Part shown: in pieces, positions 16,924 to 26,095 of the stretch
Layout of the letters: each line of letters opens with the position of its first letter
Position numbering within the stretch: the stretch's first letter is position 1
Assembly (NCBI RefSeq): GCF_016107325.1
Contig: NZ_RCVT01000001.1
Location: forward strand, 434,001 to 498,000
From: Sphingomonas sp. MA1305
GTDB taxonomy: Bacteria; Pseudomonadota; Alphaproteobacteria; Sphingomonadales; Sphingomonadaceae
Direction of reading: 5' to 3'
DNA: 64,000 nt
Position numbers and translations under genes: made by a program
Notes under the pieces: model-generated
Told to the model about the DNA's origin: nothing
The model's input: only the letters and a program-made list of their open reading frames with translations
Databases searched by the model: none

Positions 16924-17379
16924 ATGTTCAAGGAATTCAGGGCCTTCATCGCGCGAGGCAATGTCCTCGACCTCGCCGTCGCCGTGATCATCGGCGCCGC
17001 ATTCGGCAAGATCGTCACCTCGCTGACCGAGGACGTGCTGATGCCGATCATTGGCAAGATCTTCGGTGGCCTCGACTTTTCCGGCTATTTCCTGCGCCTG
17101 GGGCCGGTGCCGGCGAATTATACGGGCTCGCTGACCGACTATGCCGCGCTGAAGAAGGCGGGTGCACCGCTGCTCGGCTATGGCGAGTTCGTCACCCAGC
17201 TGGTCAACTTCCTGATCGTCGCCTTCATCATCTTCATGATCGTCCGCGCCGTGAACCGGGCAAGCGGCCTGCTCGAGCGGCAGAAGGCGGAGGCTGCGGC
17301 GGCACCGGCGCCAGAGGCGGCCGAGATCGCGCTGCTGCGCGAAATCCGCGACGAGCTGAAGGCACGCCCCCGGGTCTGA
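16924..17379 (+). CDS. mscL: Large-conductance mechanosensitive channel MscL
   Basis: The protein has 151 residues. It begins with [20 protein letters not shown] and TM1 (about 14-43), with the pore-lining stretch [12 protein letters not shown]. The periplasmic loop is followed by TM2 ([18 protein letters not shown]) and a charged C-terminal helix ([10 protein letters not shown]). MscL opens under strong hypo-osmotic membrane tension and releases small solutes. It is transcribed divergently from the LemA cluster. Confidence 0.96.
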   Translation: MFKEFRAFIARGNVLDLAVAVIIGAAFGKIVTSLTEDVLMPIIGKIFGGLDFSGYFLRLGPVPANYTGSLTDYAALKKAGAPLLGYGEFVTQLVNFLIVAFIIFMIVRAVNRASGLLERQKAEAAAAPAPEAAEIALLREIRDELKARPRV

Positions 17380-17438
17380 GGCGGTCGGGCGGCGGCGCGT
17401 GCCGTTGCCGCGCGGGAAGACGGCGGCGCTCCGGCGGA

Positions 17439-17870
17439 TCAGGCCGCGGCCAGATCCTCCGCCGTCGCGTCGGCGAGGCTGGTGCCGTCGAGAATGCGCG
17501 CGGTCTCGTCGCGGACGCGCATCATCGCGTGGCGGATCGCGCAATCCGCCTCGCTCTTGCAGTCCTTGCAGGGACGGTAGGCGGTGCGGCTGACGCAGGG
17601 AACGAGGGCCAGCGGTCCTTCGATGACGCGGATGATCTCCCCCAGAGAAATCAGGTGCGACGGGCGCGACAGTCGATAGCCACCCATCTTGCCGCGCGTG
17701 CTGTGCAACAGCCCTGCGTCGCGCAGGTCGGCGAGGATCAGTTCGAGAAACTTGCGCGGTACGTTCGCCTCAGCGGCGATCCGGGTCATCGGGATCGGCG
17801 GGCTGGCGGCAGGCGCGCTCGCCAGAAACAGCATGGCGCGCAGGGCATAACGGGAACGCTGTGTCAACAT
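17439..17870 (-). CDS. Rrf2-family transcriptional regulator with iron-sulfur-type cysteines
   Basis: The protein has 143 residues. The N-terminal winged helix (MLTQRSRYALRAMLFLA; VPRKFLELILADLRDAGLL; TRGKMGGYRLSR) is typical of Rrf2 proteins. The C-terminal part has CVSRTAYRPCKDCKSEADC, close to the three-cysteine Fe-S ligand set of IscR/NsrR/RsrR-like sensors, with an extra Cys. It could sense iron-sulfur status, NO or redox state, but the targets are unknown. The start abuts the tmRNA promoter region on the other strand. Confidence 0.88.
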   Translation of the reverse strand: MLTQRSRYALRAMLFLASAPAASPPIPMTRIAAEANVPRKFLELILADLRDAGLLHSTRGKMGGYRLSRPSHLISLGEIIRVIEGPLALVPCVSRTAYRPCKDCKSEADCAIRHAMMRVRDETARILDGTSLADATAEDLAAA

Positions 17871-17984
17871 GGTTGCGGCGCTATGCGCCGATAATGTGGC
17901 AAGCGAAAGGCGATTGTTTCACGCATTGCGGAGCCACGATCGCGCGCCTATATCGTCCGGGTCGGCTTCCAGCCGGCTATGGCG

Positions 17985-18350
17985 ATAAACTGCGGCGTAA
18001 AATAGACGCAGCGGACCCGGGGGCGGTACCCGGCGGCTCCACCACTTGCGCCGGTTGGCCACTCTGCGGAAGCGGGAGGCCGAAGCGGCGTAGCTGATGG
18101 GGCCGAACTAGGATCGACGTGTGTTGAAAGGCGCTGTTTTCGCTCGGAATGGGACCACCGCAACGGCCCATTACACAAGTGCCAACGATAACGAAGCACT
18201 CGCGATTGCGGCGTAACTGACGGCCTAACGGCCTGACGTTACACCAAAATAGCGCGGTTGGACCGCACCGGGCAACAGAAGCGGATTCCAGCGGCCGCCG
18301 GAGGGGCCGGGCAACAGAACCCTCCGGACCTTTGCTGCGTAAAGCCGGTC
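17985..18350 (+). ncRNA. ssrA: Transfer-messenger RNA, circularly permuted two-piece type
   Basis: The acceptor piece comes first. Its T-stem is CCGGG/CCCGG with loop GGCGGTA, then CGGCTCC and ACCA at 18032-18042. An excised loop (about 18043-18096) follows, then the coding piece beginning GGGGCCGAACTAGGAT at 18097. GGGGCCG pairs with CGGCTCC over seven bases, including the G3-U70 pair that alanyl-tRNA synthetase needs. The tag frame at 18181-18216 reads ANDNEALAIAA and stop, as in sphingomonads. With trans-translation this rescues stalled ribosomes and marks products for ClpXP. The T-loop lacks the TTCRANT consensus. Outer boundaries are approximate. The 13-base sequence CCGGGCAACAGAA occurs twice in the 3' hairpin region (18268, 18308). 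SmpB is not in the window. Confidence 0.94.
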
Positions 18351-18378
18351 CGGCCATGCGGCCCGCCGGTAAGCGCGG

Positions 18379-18570
18379 TCAGGCCTGGCGGAACAGATGC
18401 AATCGCGGCCTGATCGCCGGCTGAACCTCACGCTTCATTTCCGCATAGCAGCGTGCCAGTTCAAGGTGGACGAGGCGGCCCTCGGCCGATCGTGCCTGGT
18501 CGGCAAGCACGCGTTCCTGCGCCTCCCGTCGTTCGAAATAGAGGCGATCGCGGTCGGCGTCGCTCGGCAT
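18379..18570 (-). CDS. Small charged protein of unknown function
   Basis: This is a 63-residue helical protein (ERREAQERVLADQARSAEGR, LVHLELARCYAEM) rich in Arg and Glu, with no signal or membrane segment. Short proteins of this kind are common in sphingomonads as single genes, but I cannot name a family. The frame starts at ATG 18570 and lies convergent to and just after the tmRNA gene. Coding status rests on composition and the clean start only. Confidence 0.55.
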   Translation of the reverse strand: MPSDADRDRLYFERREAQERVLADQARSAEGRLVHLELARCYAEMKREVQPAIRPRLHLFRQA

Positions 18571-18739
18571 CGTCCTACTCCCTCAGTGTGGCCGGACCCC
18601 GCGTCCATTCCTGCCGCAGACTGTTCTAGCGCGCCGGGATTTCATCGCGATTACAAGGGTTAACCACCTGTGACGGGGGCATTGCCGGCGGCGGTCGGGT
18701 GCGATAGCATCGGTAGCAAATCACAACTGGAGAGGTGTC

Positions 18740-19513
18740 ATGGCGACCGCAGCACTGTCCGCCCCGAACGACCACATGGCGCCCGGCGAATGGGAGGCGC
18801 GGGTCGATCTGGCGGCGGCCTACCGGCTGGTGGCGCTCTACGGCTGGGACGATTTGATCTTCACCCATCTGTCGGCGCGGGTGCCGGGGCCGGAACATCA
18901 TTTCCTGATCAACCCCTATGACATGATGTTCGAGGAGATCACCGCGTCGAGCCTGGTCAAGATCGACGTCAACGGCGCGCCGGTCGGTCCGTCGAGCCAT
19001 CCGGTCAATCCGGCGGGCTTCACCATCCACTCCGCCATCCATATGGCGCGGGAGGATGCGGTGGCGGTGATGCATCTGCACACGCCGCACGGCCAAGCGG
19101 TGTCGGCGATGGAGTTCGGGCTGCTGCCGCACACCCAGACCGCGATGATCGCCGGCCACGACGTCGCCTACCACGATTATGAGGGGATCGCGACCGATCT
19201 GGAAGAGCGCGAGCGGTTGGTCGCCGATCTCGGCACGCGCCACGCGATGATCCTGCGCAACCATGGCACGCTGACCGTCGGCGAGAGCGTCGCGGCCTGT
19301 TTCCTGCGGCTCTATTTCCTCGAACGCGCCTGCGAGGCGCAGGTGCTGATGCTGGCGGCGGGCCGCGAGGCGCTCAACGCGCCGCCGCAGGGCGTCGAAG
19401 GCAAGGTCGCGCAACAATCCAATCCCAAGGGGCTGGGCATGCTGGCGCAGGCGCTGGCCTGGCCGGCCCTGTTGCGCAAGCTGGACCGGATCGATCCGGG
19501 CTATCGCGACTGA
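18740..19513 (+). CDS. Class II aldolase/adducin family protein
   Basis: The protein has 257 residues. Family marks are LVALYGWDDLIFTHLSAR, FLINPYDMMFEEITASSLVKID, the metal-site His pair in AVMHLHTPHG and a third His in LRNHGTLTVG. The class includes fuculose-phosphate aldolase and ribulose-phosphate epimerase relatives, but this sub-branch (with a long C-terminus after the NHGTL motif) often lacks a known sugar substrate. The Shine-Dalgarno GGAGAGG precedes ATG 18740. It stands alone, convergent with the HWE kinase gene. Confidence 0.88.
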   Translation: MATAALSAPNDHMAPGEWEARVDLAAAYRLVALYGWDDLIFTHLSARVPGPEHHFLINPYDMMFEEITASSLVKIDVNGAPVGPSSHPVNPAGFTIHSAIHMAREDAVAVMHLHTPHGQAVSAMEFGLLPHTQTAMIAGHDVAYHDYEGIATDLEERERLVADLGTRHAMILRNHGTLTVGESVAACFLRLYFLERACEAQVLMLAAGREALNAPPQGVEGKVAQQSNPKGLGMLAQALAWPALLRKLDRIDPGYRD

Positions 19514-19526
19514 CCGCGCGCGGCGT

Positions 19527-20513
19527 TCAGGGTCGCGGCCGGGCGAGGCGGCCGCCGTCGATCGGCACGTCAAGCTCGACACGGAAGCCCGAAGCCTCGA
19601 ACATCACCTCGACGCGGGCGTCGACCTCATAGGGCAAGCTGCGGGTCAGCAATTCCAGGCCGAAGCCTTCATGGTCGGGTGCGGTCAGTGGCGCAGCAGA
19701 ACCGGGCAAGGTCTCGCGCCACGAGAAATGAAGCCAGCGATTGGCGTGCTCGCCGGCGAGTTGCCAGGCGATGTCCAACCGGCCGCCGTCGCCGGACAGC
19801 GCGCCGAATTGCACGGCATTGGCCACCAACTCGTGAAAAGCGAGGCCGAGCAGATCGGCGAGGCGCGGCGCCAGCCGTACTTCGGGCCCGGCAAGGGTGA
19901 CGTCGTCGCCGGCGCGGTTGGCGAGGAACTCGTCGGCGAGCAAGCCCTCCAGGTCGACGCCACGATTGCTCGCCCGCAGGATATGGCTTTGCGTGCGGGC
20001 GAAGGCGGCAAGGCGGCCGTCGAAGTGGACGCGATAATCCTCCACCGTCTCGCTATTCTCGGCGGTGCGTCGGGCGATCGAGCGGATCACCGCCAGCGTG
20101 TTGCGGACACGATGCTGCAGGGCGGCGCGTTGCTCCCGTTGGTCTGCCAATCGCTGGTGCAGGTCGTCGACGTCCATGCCGACCGCGCTCCAGCCGGTCT
20201 GGGCGGGCTCGCGCACCGTTTCGATCCGATACCAGCGCGGCACACCGTTGGCGGCGATCAGCCGCACGTCGGTGCGGCCGTGGCCAGCGATGGCGGCGCG
20301 GCGCCACATGCGCGCCAGCCGCAGCCGGTCGTCGCCGTGGATGTGCGACAACCAACCGTAGCGCATGGCGTGCAGACCGGTCTGGCCGGTCAGCATCGTC
20401 CAGGCCGGCGACACCCAGGTACATTCGCCGTCCGCCGTGCCGCGCCAGCCGGGTTGGGGAAAAGGAAAGGTCGGGCCGCGCGGAAACGTGCCGGCCGCGT
20501 CAGTCCTGCGCAT
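19527..20513 (-). CDS. PAS-HWE histidine kinase
   Basis: From ATG 20513 the protein has 328 residues and no membrane segment. A PAS domain covers about 20-125 (VSPAWTMLTGQTG, SHIHGDDRLRLARMW, RWYRIETVREP). The HWE dimerisation/phosphoacceptor region follows with the His in LQHRVRNTLAVIRSIARRT, then the N-box HELVANAVQFGAL and the diagnostic WRE (HFSWRE). The kinase probably phosphorylates a single-domain regulator, and one is encoded divergently at 21350. The start overlaps the end of the upstream Crp/Fnr gene by 14 bases, so the amber mutation there could reduce its translation through polarity. Confidence 0.9.
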   Translation of the reverse strand: MRRTDAAGTFPRGPTFPFPQPGWRGTADGECTWVSPAWTMLTGQTGLHAMRYGWLSHIHGDDRLRLARMWRRAAIAGHGRTDVRLIAANGVPRWYRIETVREPAQTGWSAVGMDVDDLHQRLADQREQRAALQHRVRNTLAVIRSIARRTAENSETVEDYRVHFDGRLAAFARTQSHILRASNRGVDLEGLLADEFLANRAGDDVTLAGPEVRLAPRLADLLGLAFHELVANAVQFGALSGDGGRLDIAWQLAGEHANRWLHFSWRETLPGSAAPLTAPDHEGFGLELLTRSLPYEVDARVEVMFEASGFRVELDVPIDGGRLARPRP

Positions 20514-21270
20514 CCAGCCCCCGTCCTTCCCGATCCAGATGCAGATAGCTGGGATTGAACATCGCGACGTCGCACAATCCGTCAAGATCGAGCGCCTCGA
20601 ACTCGCCGCCTTTCCAGCGGATCAGGCCACGGGCGCGCAGATCCTGGATCATCCGGTTGACGTGGACCGGCGTCATGCCCGTCGCCTCGGCCAAGTCGGT
20701 CTGGGTCAGCGGTATGTCGCAGCGATTCCCCGACACCAGCCCGACCGCCCGCAGTCGGAAGAACAATTCGCAGAACAGATGCGCCAGCCGTTCGATCGCG
20801 TCGCGCTGCCCCAGATTGACGATCCATTCGCGCTGGATCGCCGCCTTGGTCAGCGTGTCCTACCAGAGCGCATGGGTCAACCGCGGGCTGTGCGCACCCA
20901 GCGCCTCGATGCGGTCGCGGCTGATCTCCAGATAGCGGACCGCGGTCAAAGCGCCGAGCGAATGGTCCATCTCATCGAGGATATAGCCGTGCAGGTCGCA
21001 CAGGTCGCCGGGCAGGTGGAAGGCGATGATCTGCCGCCGTCCATCTTCCAGCGTCTTGTAGCGGAACGCCCAGCCTTCGAGGATCAGCGGCACGCCGCGT
21101 GGCCGGTCGCCCTCGCGGATCAGGTCGCGGCGTTGCCGCAGCGTCGTCGTCGGACCGGCCAGCGCCTTGTCCAGCATCGCACGTTCGTCGGCCGAGAAGC
21201 GGACATAATGACCGAGCCGTGCGATCAGCGGATGGGCATGGTCGTGGAACATGGCCGCGACTGTGACCAT
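20500..21270 (-). pseudogene. Crp/Fnr-family regulator interrupted by an in-frame amber codon
   Basis: Reading from 21270 gives a cyclic-nucleotide-binding-like domain (LIREGDRPRGVPLILEGWAF, QIIAFHLPGDLCDLHG) that ends at a TAG (20860-20862) after SPRLTHALW. The same frame continues without gap as DTLTKAAIQREWIVNLGQRD, the dimerisation helix, and then the winged helix IPLTQTDLAEATGMTPVHVNR to 20500. Without the TAG the protein would have the normal ~256 residues. The codon most likely derives from TGG (Trp), since intact relatives have an aromatic residue here (recalled). No frameshift or other damage is seen, so the lesion is recent, or a sequencing error, or is read through. The upstream half could act as a truncated protein. 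Confidence 0.85.
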
Positions 21271-21349
21271 ATCCTAATCGCCTTCGTTCATCCATGTTAG
21301 CGCTTATCGGAGTGGGTGAATTATTCCTTGCAAAAACAAGGGGTAAAAA

Positions 21350-21724
21350 ATGTCATCTGCTGTTTCATCGCTGCACGGCAAGCGCGTTCTGGTGGTCGAG
21401 GACGAATATCTGATCGCCGATGACCTAGCGCGGGCGCTGGCGTCTGCGGGAGCCGAGGTGGTTGGTCCGGCGGCGTCGCTGCCGCAGGGGATGCGGTTGA
21501 CCCAGTCGGAGCCGCACATCGACGCGGCGGTGCTCGACATCAATCTGCGCGACACGATGGTCTATCCGCTGATCGACCGGCTGATCGGCGACGGCGTCGC
21601 GGTACTGCTGACCACGGGCTACGATCTGGCGACGATCCCCGTCGCCTATCAGGGGCTGCCGCGGTGCGAGAAGCCGGTATCGGCGGCAGGGCTGATGCGG
21701 GCGGCGGAGGCGCTGTGGGGGTAG
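21350..21724 (+). CDS. Single-domain response regulator (receiver only)
   Basis: The protein has 124 residues: a receiver with the acidic pair in VLVVEDEYLIADD, the phosphoacceptor Asp in AVLDINL, the Thr in LLTTGYD and the Lys in RCEKPVS. There is no output domain. It is divergent from the Crp/Fnr-HWE kinase pair and is the natural partner of that kinase, possibly as a phosphate sink or a protein-protein regulator. A terminator lies 75 bases downstream. Confidence 0.9.
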   Translation: MSSAVSSLHGKRVLVVEDEYLIADDLARALASAGAEVVGPAASLPQGMRLTQSEPHIDAAVLDINLRDTMVYPLIDRLIGDGVAVLLTTGYDLATIPVAYQGLPRCEKPVSAAGLMRAAEALWG

Positions 21725-21799
21725 GGGGCTGGCTCTGCCACGCCCCGCGCCCCGACCATAGCGGCCGACATGACAGATTGGCGGAAGCCGAAAAGGAAA

Positions 21800-21828
21800 G
21801 GGCCCGGTATCGCTACCGGGCCCTTTTT
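21800..21828. terminator. Intrinsic terminator shared by response regulator and pnp
   Basis: GGGCCCGGTA and TACCGGGCCC form a perfect 10-base stem around TCGC, followed by TTTTT on the plus strand. The minus-strand copy has TTTCCTTTT after the stem, so it can terminate both convergent genes. Confidence 0.88.
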
Positions 21829-21831
21829 CAA

Positions 21832-24162
21832 TCAGTCGCGATCGCCGGTCAGGAAGGCCGGCGCGAAGTCCGGGGCCGGACCATTGTCGCCACCTTCGCT
21901 GCGCTCGCGGCGCGGCCGGTCGCCGCGGTCGCGACGCGGGCCACGGCCCTCGCCACCGCGGTCGCCGCCGTCACGGCGCGGACCGCGGTCGCCGCGGTCA
22001 CCACGCGGACCACGATCGCCGCCCTCACGCGGCGCGCGCGCCGGGCGGGTGTCTTCCAGCTCGGCGCCGGTCTCCTGATCGACGACGCGCATCGACAGGC
22101 GAACCTTGCCGCGCGGATCGATCTCGAGGACCTTGACCTTGACCTCCTGGCCCTCCTTGAGGACGTCGGAGACCTTCTCGACGCGCTCGTTCTTGATCTC
22201 CGAGACGTGGACGAGGCCGTCCTTGCCGCCCATGAAGTTCACGAACGCGCCGAAGTCGACGAGGTTGACGACCTTGCCGTTGTAGACCTTGCCGACCTCG
22301 GCCTCTTCGACGATGCCCTTGATCCAGTTCATCGCCGCCTCGATCTGCGACGCGTCGGACGAGCTGATCTTGATCACGCCTTCGTCGTCGATGTCGACCT
22401 TGGCGCCGGTGGTGGCGACGATCTCGCGGATCACCTTGCCGCCGGTGCCGATCACGTCGCGAATCTTCGACTTGTCGATCGACATCGTCTCGATGCGCGG
22501 CGCATGCGCCGACAGTTCAGTGCGGGTCTCGCCCAGCGCCTTGTTCATCTCAGCGAGGATGTGCGCGCGGCCGTCCTTGGCCTGCGCCAGCGCGACCTTC
22601 ATGATCTCCTCGGTGATGCCGGCGATCTTGATGTCCATCTGCAGGCTGGTGATGCCCTCGGACGTGCCGGCGACCTTGAAGTCCATGTCGCCCAGGTGAT
22701 CCTCGTCACCCAGGATGTCGGACAGGACGGCGAAGTCCTTGCCCTCGAGGATCAGGCCCATGGCAATGCCCGACACCGGACGCTTCAGCGGCACGCCCGC
22801 ATCCATCAGCGACAGCGAGCCGCCGCAGACGGTGGCCATCGACGACGAGCCGTTCGACTCGGTGATGTCGCTGGTCACGCGGATGGTGTAGGGGAATTCC
22901 TCCTTGGTCGGCAGCACCGGGTGCAGCGCGCGCCAGGCCAGCTTGCCGTGGCCGATCTCGCGACGGCCCGGCGCGCCAAAGCGGCCGACTTCGCCGACCG
23001 AATAGGGCGGGAAGTTATAGTGCAGCATGAAGTGCTGGTAGGTCAGGCCGCCGAGGCCGTCGACCATCTGCTCGGCGTCGCGGGTGCCGAGCGTGGTGGT
23101 CGCGATCGTCTGCGTCTCGCCGCGGGTGAACAGCGCCGAACCGTGGGCGCGCGGCAGGAAGTGGACCTCCGACGCGATCGGGCGCACCGTCTTGGTGTCG
23201 CGCCCGTCGATACGGCGGCCTTCCTTCAGGATCGCGGTGCGGACGATGTCCGCCTCCAGCTTCTTCACCAGCTTCAGCGTGCCGAGATACTGGGCCGGAT
23301 CGCTGTCCTTGAGGTCGGCGAACGCCTCGCGCGCCTTGGTGCGGGCGGCGTTGAGCGCATTCTGGCGGGCCTGCTTGTCGGTCAGCTTGTAGGCGGCTTC
23401 GACGTCCTTGCCGATCGCCTTCTTCAGCTTGGCCATCGTCTCCGACTTGTCGGCGACGGGAGCGAGCTCCCACGGATCCTTGGCGGACTGTTCGGCGAGA
23501 TCGATGATCGCGTCGATCACCTGCTGCGACGCCTTGTGCGCGAACATCACCGCGCCGAGCATGACCTCTTCCGACAGCTCCTTGGCTTCGGATTCGACCA
23601 TCATGACGGCGTCGTGCGTGGCGGCGACGACCAGGTCCAGTTCACCCTCGGCGACTTCGCCGTCGGTCGGGTTGAGCTGATATTCGCCGTCCTTGTAGCC
23701 GACGCGCGCGCAACCGATCGGGCCCATGAAGGGCACGCCCGAGATGGTCAGGGCGGCGGAGGCGGCGACCATCGCGAGGATGTCGGGCTCGTTCTCGCCA
23801 TCATACGACAGCACCTGCGCGATGCAGTTGATCTCGTTGTAGAAGCCCTCGGGGAACAGCGGGCGGACCGGACGGTCGATCAGGCGGCTGATCAGCGTCT
23901 CACGCTCGGTGGCGCCGCGCTCGCGCTTGAAGAAGCCGCCGGGGATGCGACCCGCGGCCGAATACTTCTCCTGGTAATGGACGGTCAGCGGGAAGAAGTC
24001 CTGCCCTTCCTTGACGCTCTTGGCGGCGGTGACGGCGCACAGCACGACCGTTTCGCCGAGGGTCGCGAGCACCGCGCCGTCGGCCTGGCGGGCGACGCGG
24101 CCCGTCTCGAGGGTCAGCGTCTTGCCGCCCCACTCGATTTCCACCTTCTTGGTATCGAACAT
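21832..24162 (-). CDS. pnp: Polyribonucleotide nucleotidyltransferase (PNPase)
   Basis: The protein has 776 residues, slightly longer than E. coli PNPase because of its tail. Two RNase PH domains (about 10-230 and 320-540) flank a helical linker. The second carries the catalytic features [20 protein letters not shown] and [20 protein letters not shown]. The KH domain follows with [11 protein letters not shown], then S1 with [20 protein letters not shown]. The C-terminal tail is rich in Arg, Gly and Asp. PNPase degrades RNA 3' to 5' with phosphate and can polymerise tails. It is the last gene of the supercluster, behind rpsO, and stops just before a strong terminator. Confidence 0.97.
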   Translation of the reverse strand: MFDTKKVEIEWGGKTLTLETGRVARQADGAVLATLGETVVLCAVTAAKSVKEGQDFFPLTVHYQEKYSAAGRIPGGFFKRERGATERETLISRLIDRPVRPLFPEGFYNEINCIAQVLSYDGENEPDILAMVAASAALTISGVPFMGPIGCARVGYKDGEYQLNPTDGEVAEGELDLVVAATHDAVMMVESEAKELSEEVMLGAVMFAHKASQQVIDAIIDLAEQSAKDPWELAPVADKSETMAKLKKAIGKDVEAAYKLTDKQARQNALNAARTKAREAFADLKDSDPAQYLGTLKLVKKLEADIVRTAILKEGRRIDGRDTKTVRPIASEVHFLPRAHGSALFTRGETQTIATTTLGTRDAEQMVDGLGGLTYQHFMLHYNFPPYSVGEVGRFGAPGRREIGHGKLAWRALHPVLPTKEEFPYTIRVTSDITESNGSSSMATVCGGSLSLMDAGVPLKRPVSGIAMGLILEGKDFAVLSDILGDEDHLGDMDFKVAGTSEGITSLQMDIKIAGITEEIMKVALAQAKDGRAHILAEMNKALGETRTELSAHAPRIETMSIDKSKIRDVIGTGGKVIREIVATTGAKVDIDDEGVIKISSSDASQIEAAMNWIKGIVEEAEVGKVYNGKVVNLVDFGAFVNFMGGKDGLVHVSEIKNERVEKVSDVLKEGQEVKVKVLEIDPRGKVRLSMRVVDQETGAELEDTRPARAPREGGDRGPRGDRGDRGPRRDGGDRGGEGRGPRRDRGDRPRRERSEGGDNGPAPDFAPAFLTGDRD

Positions 24163-24293
24163 TCTATTTCCTTCACTCCGGCGGGCCTATCCCGTCCGGG
24201 GCCTGTCTCGCGGACTAAACCGGTCCGCGGCGGTGCGGGACGTTGCGTCGCCCCTATGCCCGCGACGCCGGATTGCGCGGGGGCAGATGCGAG

Positions 24294-24317
24294 AAGGGCG
24301 GCCCGAGAGCCGCCCTT
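24294..24317 (-). terminator. Hairpin between rpsO and pnp
   Basis: AAGGGCGGC and GCCGCCCTT form a perfect 9-base stem with a 6-base loop directly after the rpsO stop. On the minus strand the stem is followed by CTC rather than a T run. In other bacteria this position holds the rpsO terminator/attenuator and the RNase III-processed pnp leader, so partial termination or processing is the likely role (inference). Confidence 0.65.
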
Positions 24318-24323
24318 GCCGGA

Positions 24324-24593
24324 TTACTTGCGAAGGCCGAGCTTTGCGATCAGCGCCAGATACCGATCGCCATCCTTGTGGCGGAGGTAGTCGAGCAGGC
24401 TGCGACGCTTGTTGACCAGCATCAGCAGACCGCGGCGCGAGTGATTGTCCTTGGCGTGGCCCTTGAAGTGCTCGGTCAGGTTCTTGATGCGCTCCGACAG
24501 GATCGCGACCTGCACCTCGGGAGAACCGGTGTCGCCCTCCTGACGGGCGTGTTCCTTGATGAGCTCCTGGCGGCGCTCTGCAGTGATCGACAT
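24324..24593 (-). CDS. rpsO: 30S ribosomal protein S15
   Basis: The product has 89 residues, the standard S15 length. Family marks are [39 protein letters not shown] and [16 protein letters not shown]. It binds 16S rRNA at the central-domain three-way junction. Its position between truB and pnp is the conserved bacterial order, and the hairpin after the stop separates it from pnp. Confidence 0.98.
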   Translation of the reverse strand: MSITAERRQELIKEHARQEGDTGSPEVQVAILSERIKNLTEHFKGHAKDNHSRRGLLMLVNKRRSLLDYLRHKDGDRYLALIAKLGLRK

Positions 24594-24610
24594 CGTCGTC
24601 CTTTCTATTA

Positions 24611-25600
24611 CTACAGGTTGAAGCCACGGACGACGCGGACGAAACCGTCCTCCACCTCCACCAGCGCGACCGGGACATCCCCCAGCATCGCGAACGCGGA
24701 GCCATCGTCTGCGGCGATCCCGGCCAGCACACGCCCCTGACGGAGCGCCCCTGCCTGGTCGGGTTCGAGAGCAAGAGCCGGGATGTCGTCCAGCCCCGCC
24801 CTCAGCGGCAGGAGTAGGTGTTCAAGATCGCGGGCCATAGCGGCATCGTGCAATTTGTCCAGCGATATCGCGCGGGAGAGGTCGAACGGCCCCGCCTTCA
24901 GCCGGCGCAGCATCGAGACGTGACCGACGGTGCCGAGCGCCAGCGCGATGTCGCGGGCGAGACTGCGGATGTACGTGCCCTTGGAGACATGGGCGACCAG
25001 GGTGATTTCGTCGATATCCTCTCCGGCCCGGGGAGGGGGACCGCCGGGGGCGGTGGGGGGGGGGCTGCCACAGGCGCCATCACTCGAGGAAAGCCCCCTC
25101 CACCATCCTTCGAATGGTCCCCCGTCCCGTGCCGGGGAGGATAGGGAATAGATGGTCACGTCCCGGCTCTTTAGCACCACCTCCGCGCCCGCCCGCGCGA
25201 GGTCGTACGCCCGCTCCCCGTCGACCTTCAGCGCCGAATAGGCCGGCGGCACCTGCGAGATCGGCCCGGTGAAGCCCGGCAGCACCGCCTCGACCTCCGC
25301 CATGGTCGGACGCACCGGCGAGGTCGCGATCACCGCGCCTTCGGCATCGAGCGTGTCGGTCTGTTCGCCGAAGCGGATGGTGAAGGCATAGGCCTTGTCG
25401 CTGTCGAGCATCCGCCCGGCGAGCTTGGTCGCCTCGCCCAATGCGATCGGCAGCACGCCGGTGGCGAGCGGATCGAGCGTGCCGCCGTGCCCGACCTTGG
25501 CCTTGCCATAGCCGCCCTGACGCAGCGCCCGCTTGACCGCCGAGACGCCCTGGGTCGACCCCAGGCCCAGCGGCTTGTCGATGATCATCCAACCGTGCAT
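24611..25600 (-). CDS. truB: tRNA pseudouridine(55) synthase TruB carrying an in-frame repeat insert
   Basis: The protein has 329 residues. The N-terminal catalytic domain has [39 protein letters not shown] (Asp nucleophile) and [21 protein letters not shown], and later [20 protein letters not shown]. The C-terminal part resembles the PUA-like tail. Residues about 153-195 (Ser, Pro, Gly-rich) are not TruB sequence: they are encoded by a 129-base palindromic element (25015-25143) inserted between the strand VTIYSL and DIDEITLV. The reading frame is kept. The insert falls in a surface loop position of the fold (inference), so the enzyme that makes the T-loop pseudouridine of tRNAs is probably active. 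Confidence 0.95.
   Translation of the reverse strand: MHGWMIIDKPLGLGSTQGVSAVKRALRQGGYGKAKVGHGGTLDPLATGVLPIALGEATKLAGRMLDSDKAYAFTIRFGEQTDTLDAEGAVIATSPVRPTMAEVEAVLPGFTGPISQVPPAYSALKVDGERAYDLARAGAEVVLKSRDVTIYSLSSPARDGGPFEGWWRGLSSSDGACGSPPPTAPGGPPPRAGEDIDEITLVAHVSKGTYIRSLARDIALALGTVGHVSMLRRLKAGPFDLSRAISLDKLHDAAMARDLEHLLLPLRAGLDDIPALALEPDQAGALRQGRVLAGIAADDGSAFAMLGDVPVALVEVEDGFVRVVRGFNL
25015..25143. repeat. Palindromic element inserted in frame in truB
   Basis: The ends TATCCTCTCCGGC (25015-25027) and GCCGGGGAGGATA (25131-25143) are inverted repeats with one mismatch. Inside are runs of G/C and a small hairpin (ACCAT...ATGGT). The length is 129 bases, exactly 43 codons, so truB stays open. Similar TCCTCCCC/GGGGAGGA ends form the small hairpin before hslV. 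Confidence 0.8.
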
Positions 25601-25642
25601 CGCCGCGCGCCTAGCGGAGCCACGCCGCGATGCAAGCGCGGA

Positions 25643-26035
25643 TCAGCGCGGCGGGTTGACCTTGGGCGCACCCGGCTGGCCCTTCGGCGGCAGGCTGGTG
25701 CGGATGCTGGTGACGCCGCAGATCTGGTTCGGATAGCGGGCGAGGCTGACCCGCGAGAAGCGATCGAACGTGCCGTTGACGTCGGTGGTGTAGCGCAGCG
25801 TGTCGAGCGCGCGATCGCGGGCGCAAGGACCGGTGAGCTGGACGCGATACCAGTTGAGGTTGCGATCGCGCACATAGACGATGCCGCTGTCGGGCGGCCC
25901 CGCCTGCCAGTCGCGCAGACCGCCGTTGCCCGCGAAGGTGATGACGGTTTCCTTGCCCGTCGAGGTGCGCTGTTGCGCCGCGGCGGGAAGGACGATGACG
26001 GTGGCGCCGAGCGCCAGGCAGAGCAGGCTTCGCAT
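25643..26035 (-). CDS. Exported small protein of unknown function (DUF6491-like)
   Basis: The protein has 130 residues with a signal peptide (LLCLALGATVIVLPAAAQ) and a strong Shine-Dalgarno AGGAGG. The mature part, with GIVYVRDRNLNWYRVQLTGPC and YPNQICGVTSIR, follows the same Cys-containing pattern as the two tandem proteins at 9.5-10.3 kb. It is inserted between the M50 protease and truB on the same strand and may be co-transcribed with them. Function unknown. Confidence 0.7.
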   Translation of the reverse strand: MRSLLCLALGATVIVLPAAAQQRTSTGKETVITFAGNGGLRDWQAGPPDSGIVYVRDRNLNWYRVQLTGPCARDRALDTLRYTTDVNGTFDRFSRVSLARYPNQICGVTSIRTSLPPKGQPGAPKVNPPR

Positions 26036-26095
26036 GACGGTCCTCCTAGGCGATGCCGCTTGAACCGGGGATGAGCGCCGGCGGTTCCGACCCGG

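Noticed and set aside
17948..18431. Small minus-strand frames of 68-126 residues in the gap after the Rrf2 gene
   Set aside because: They lie antisense to the tmRNA gene and have no protein-like pattern.
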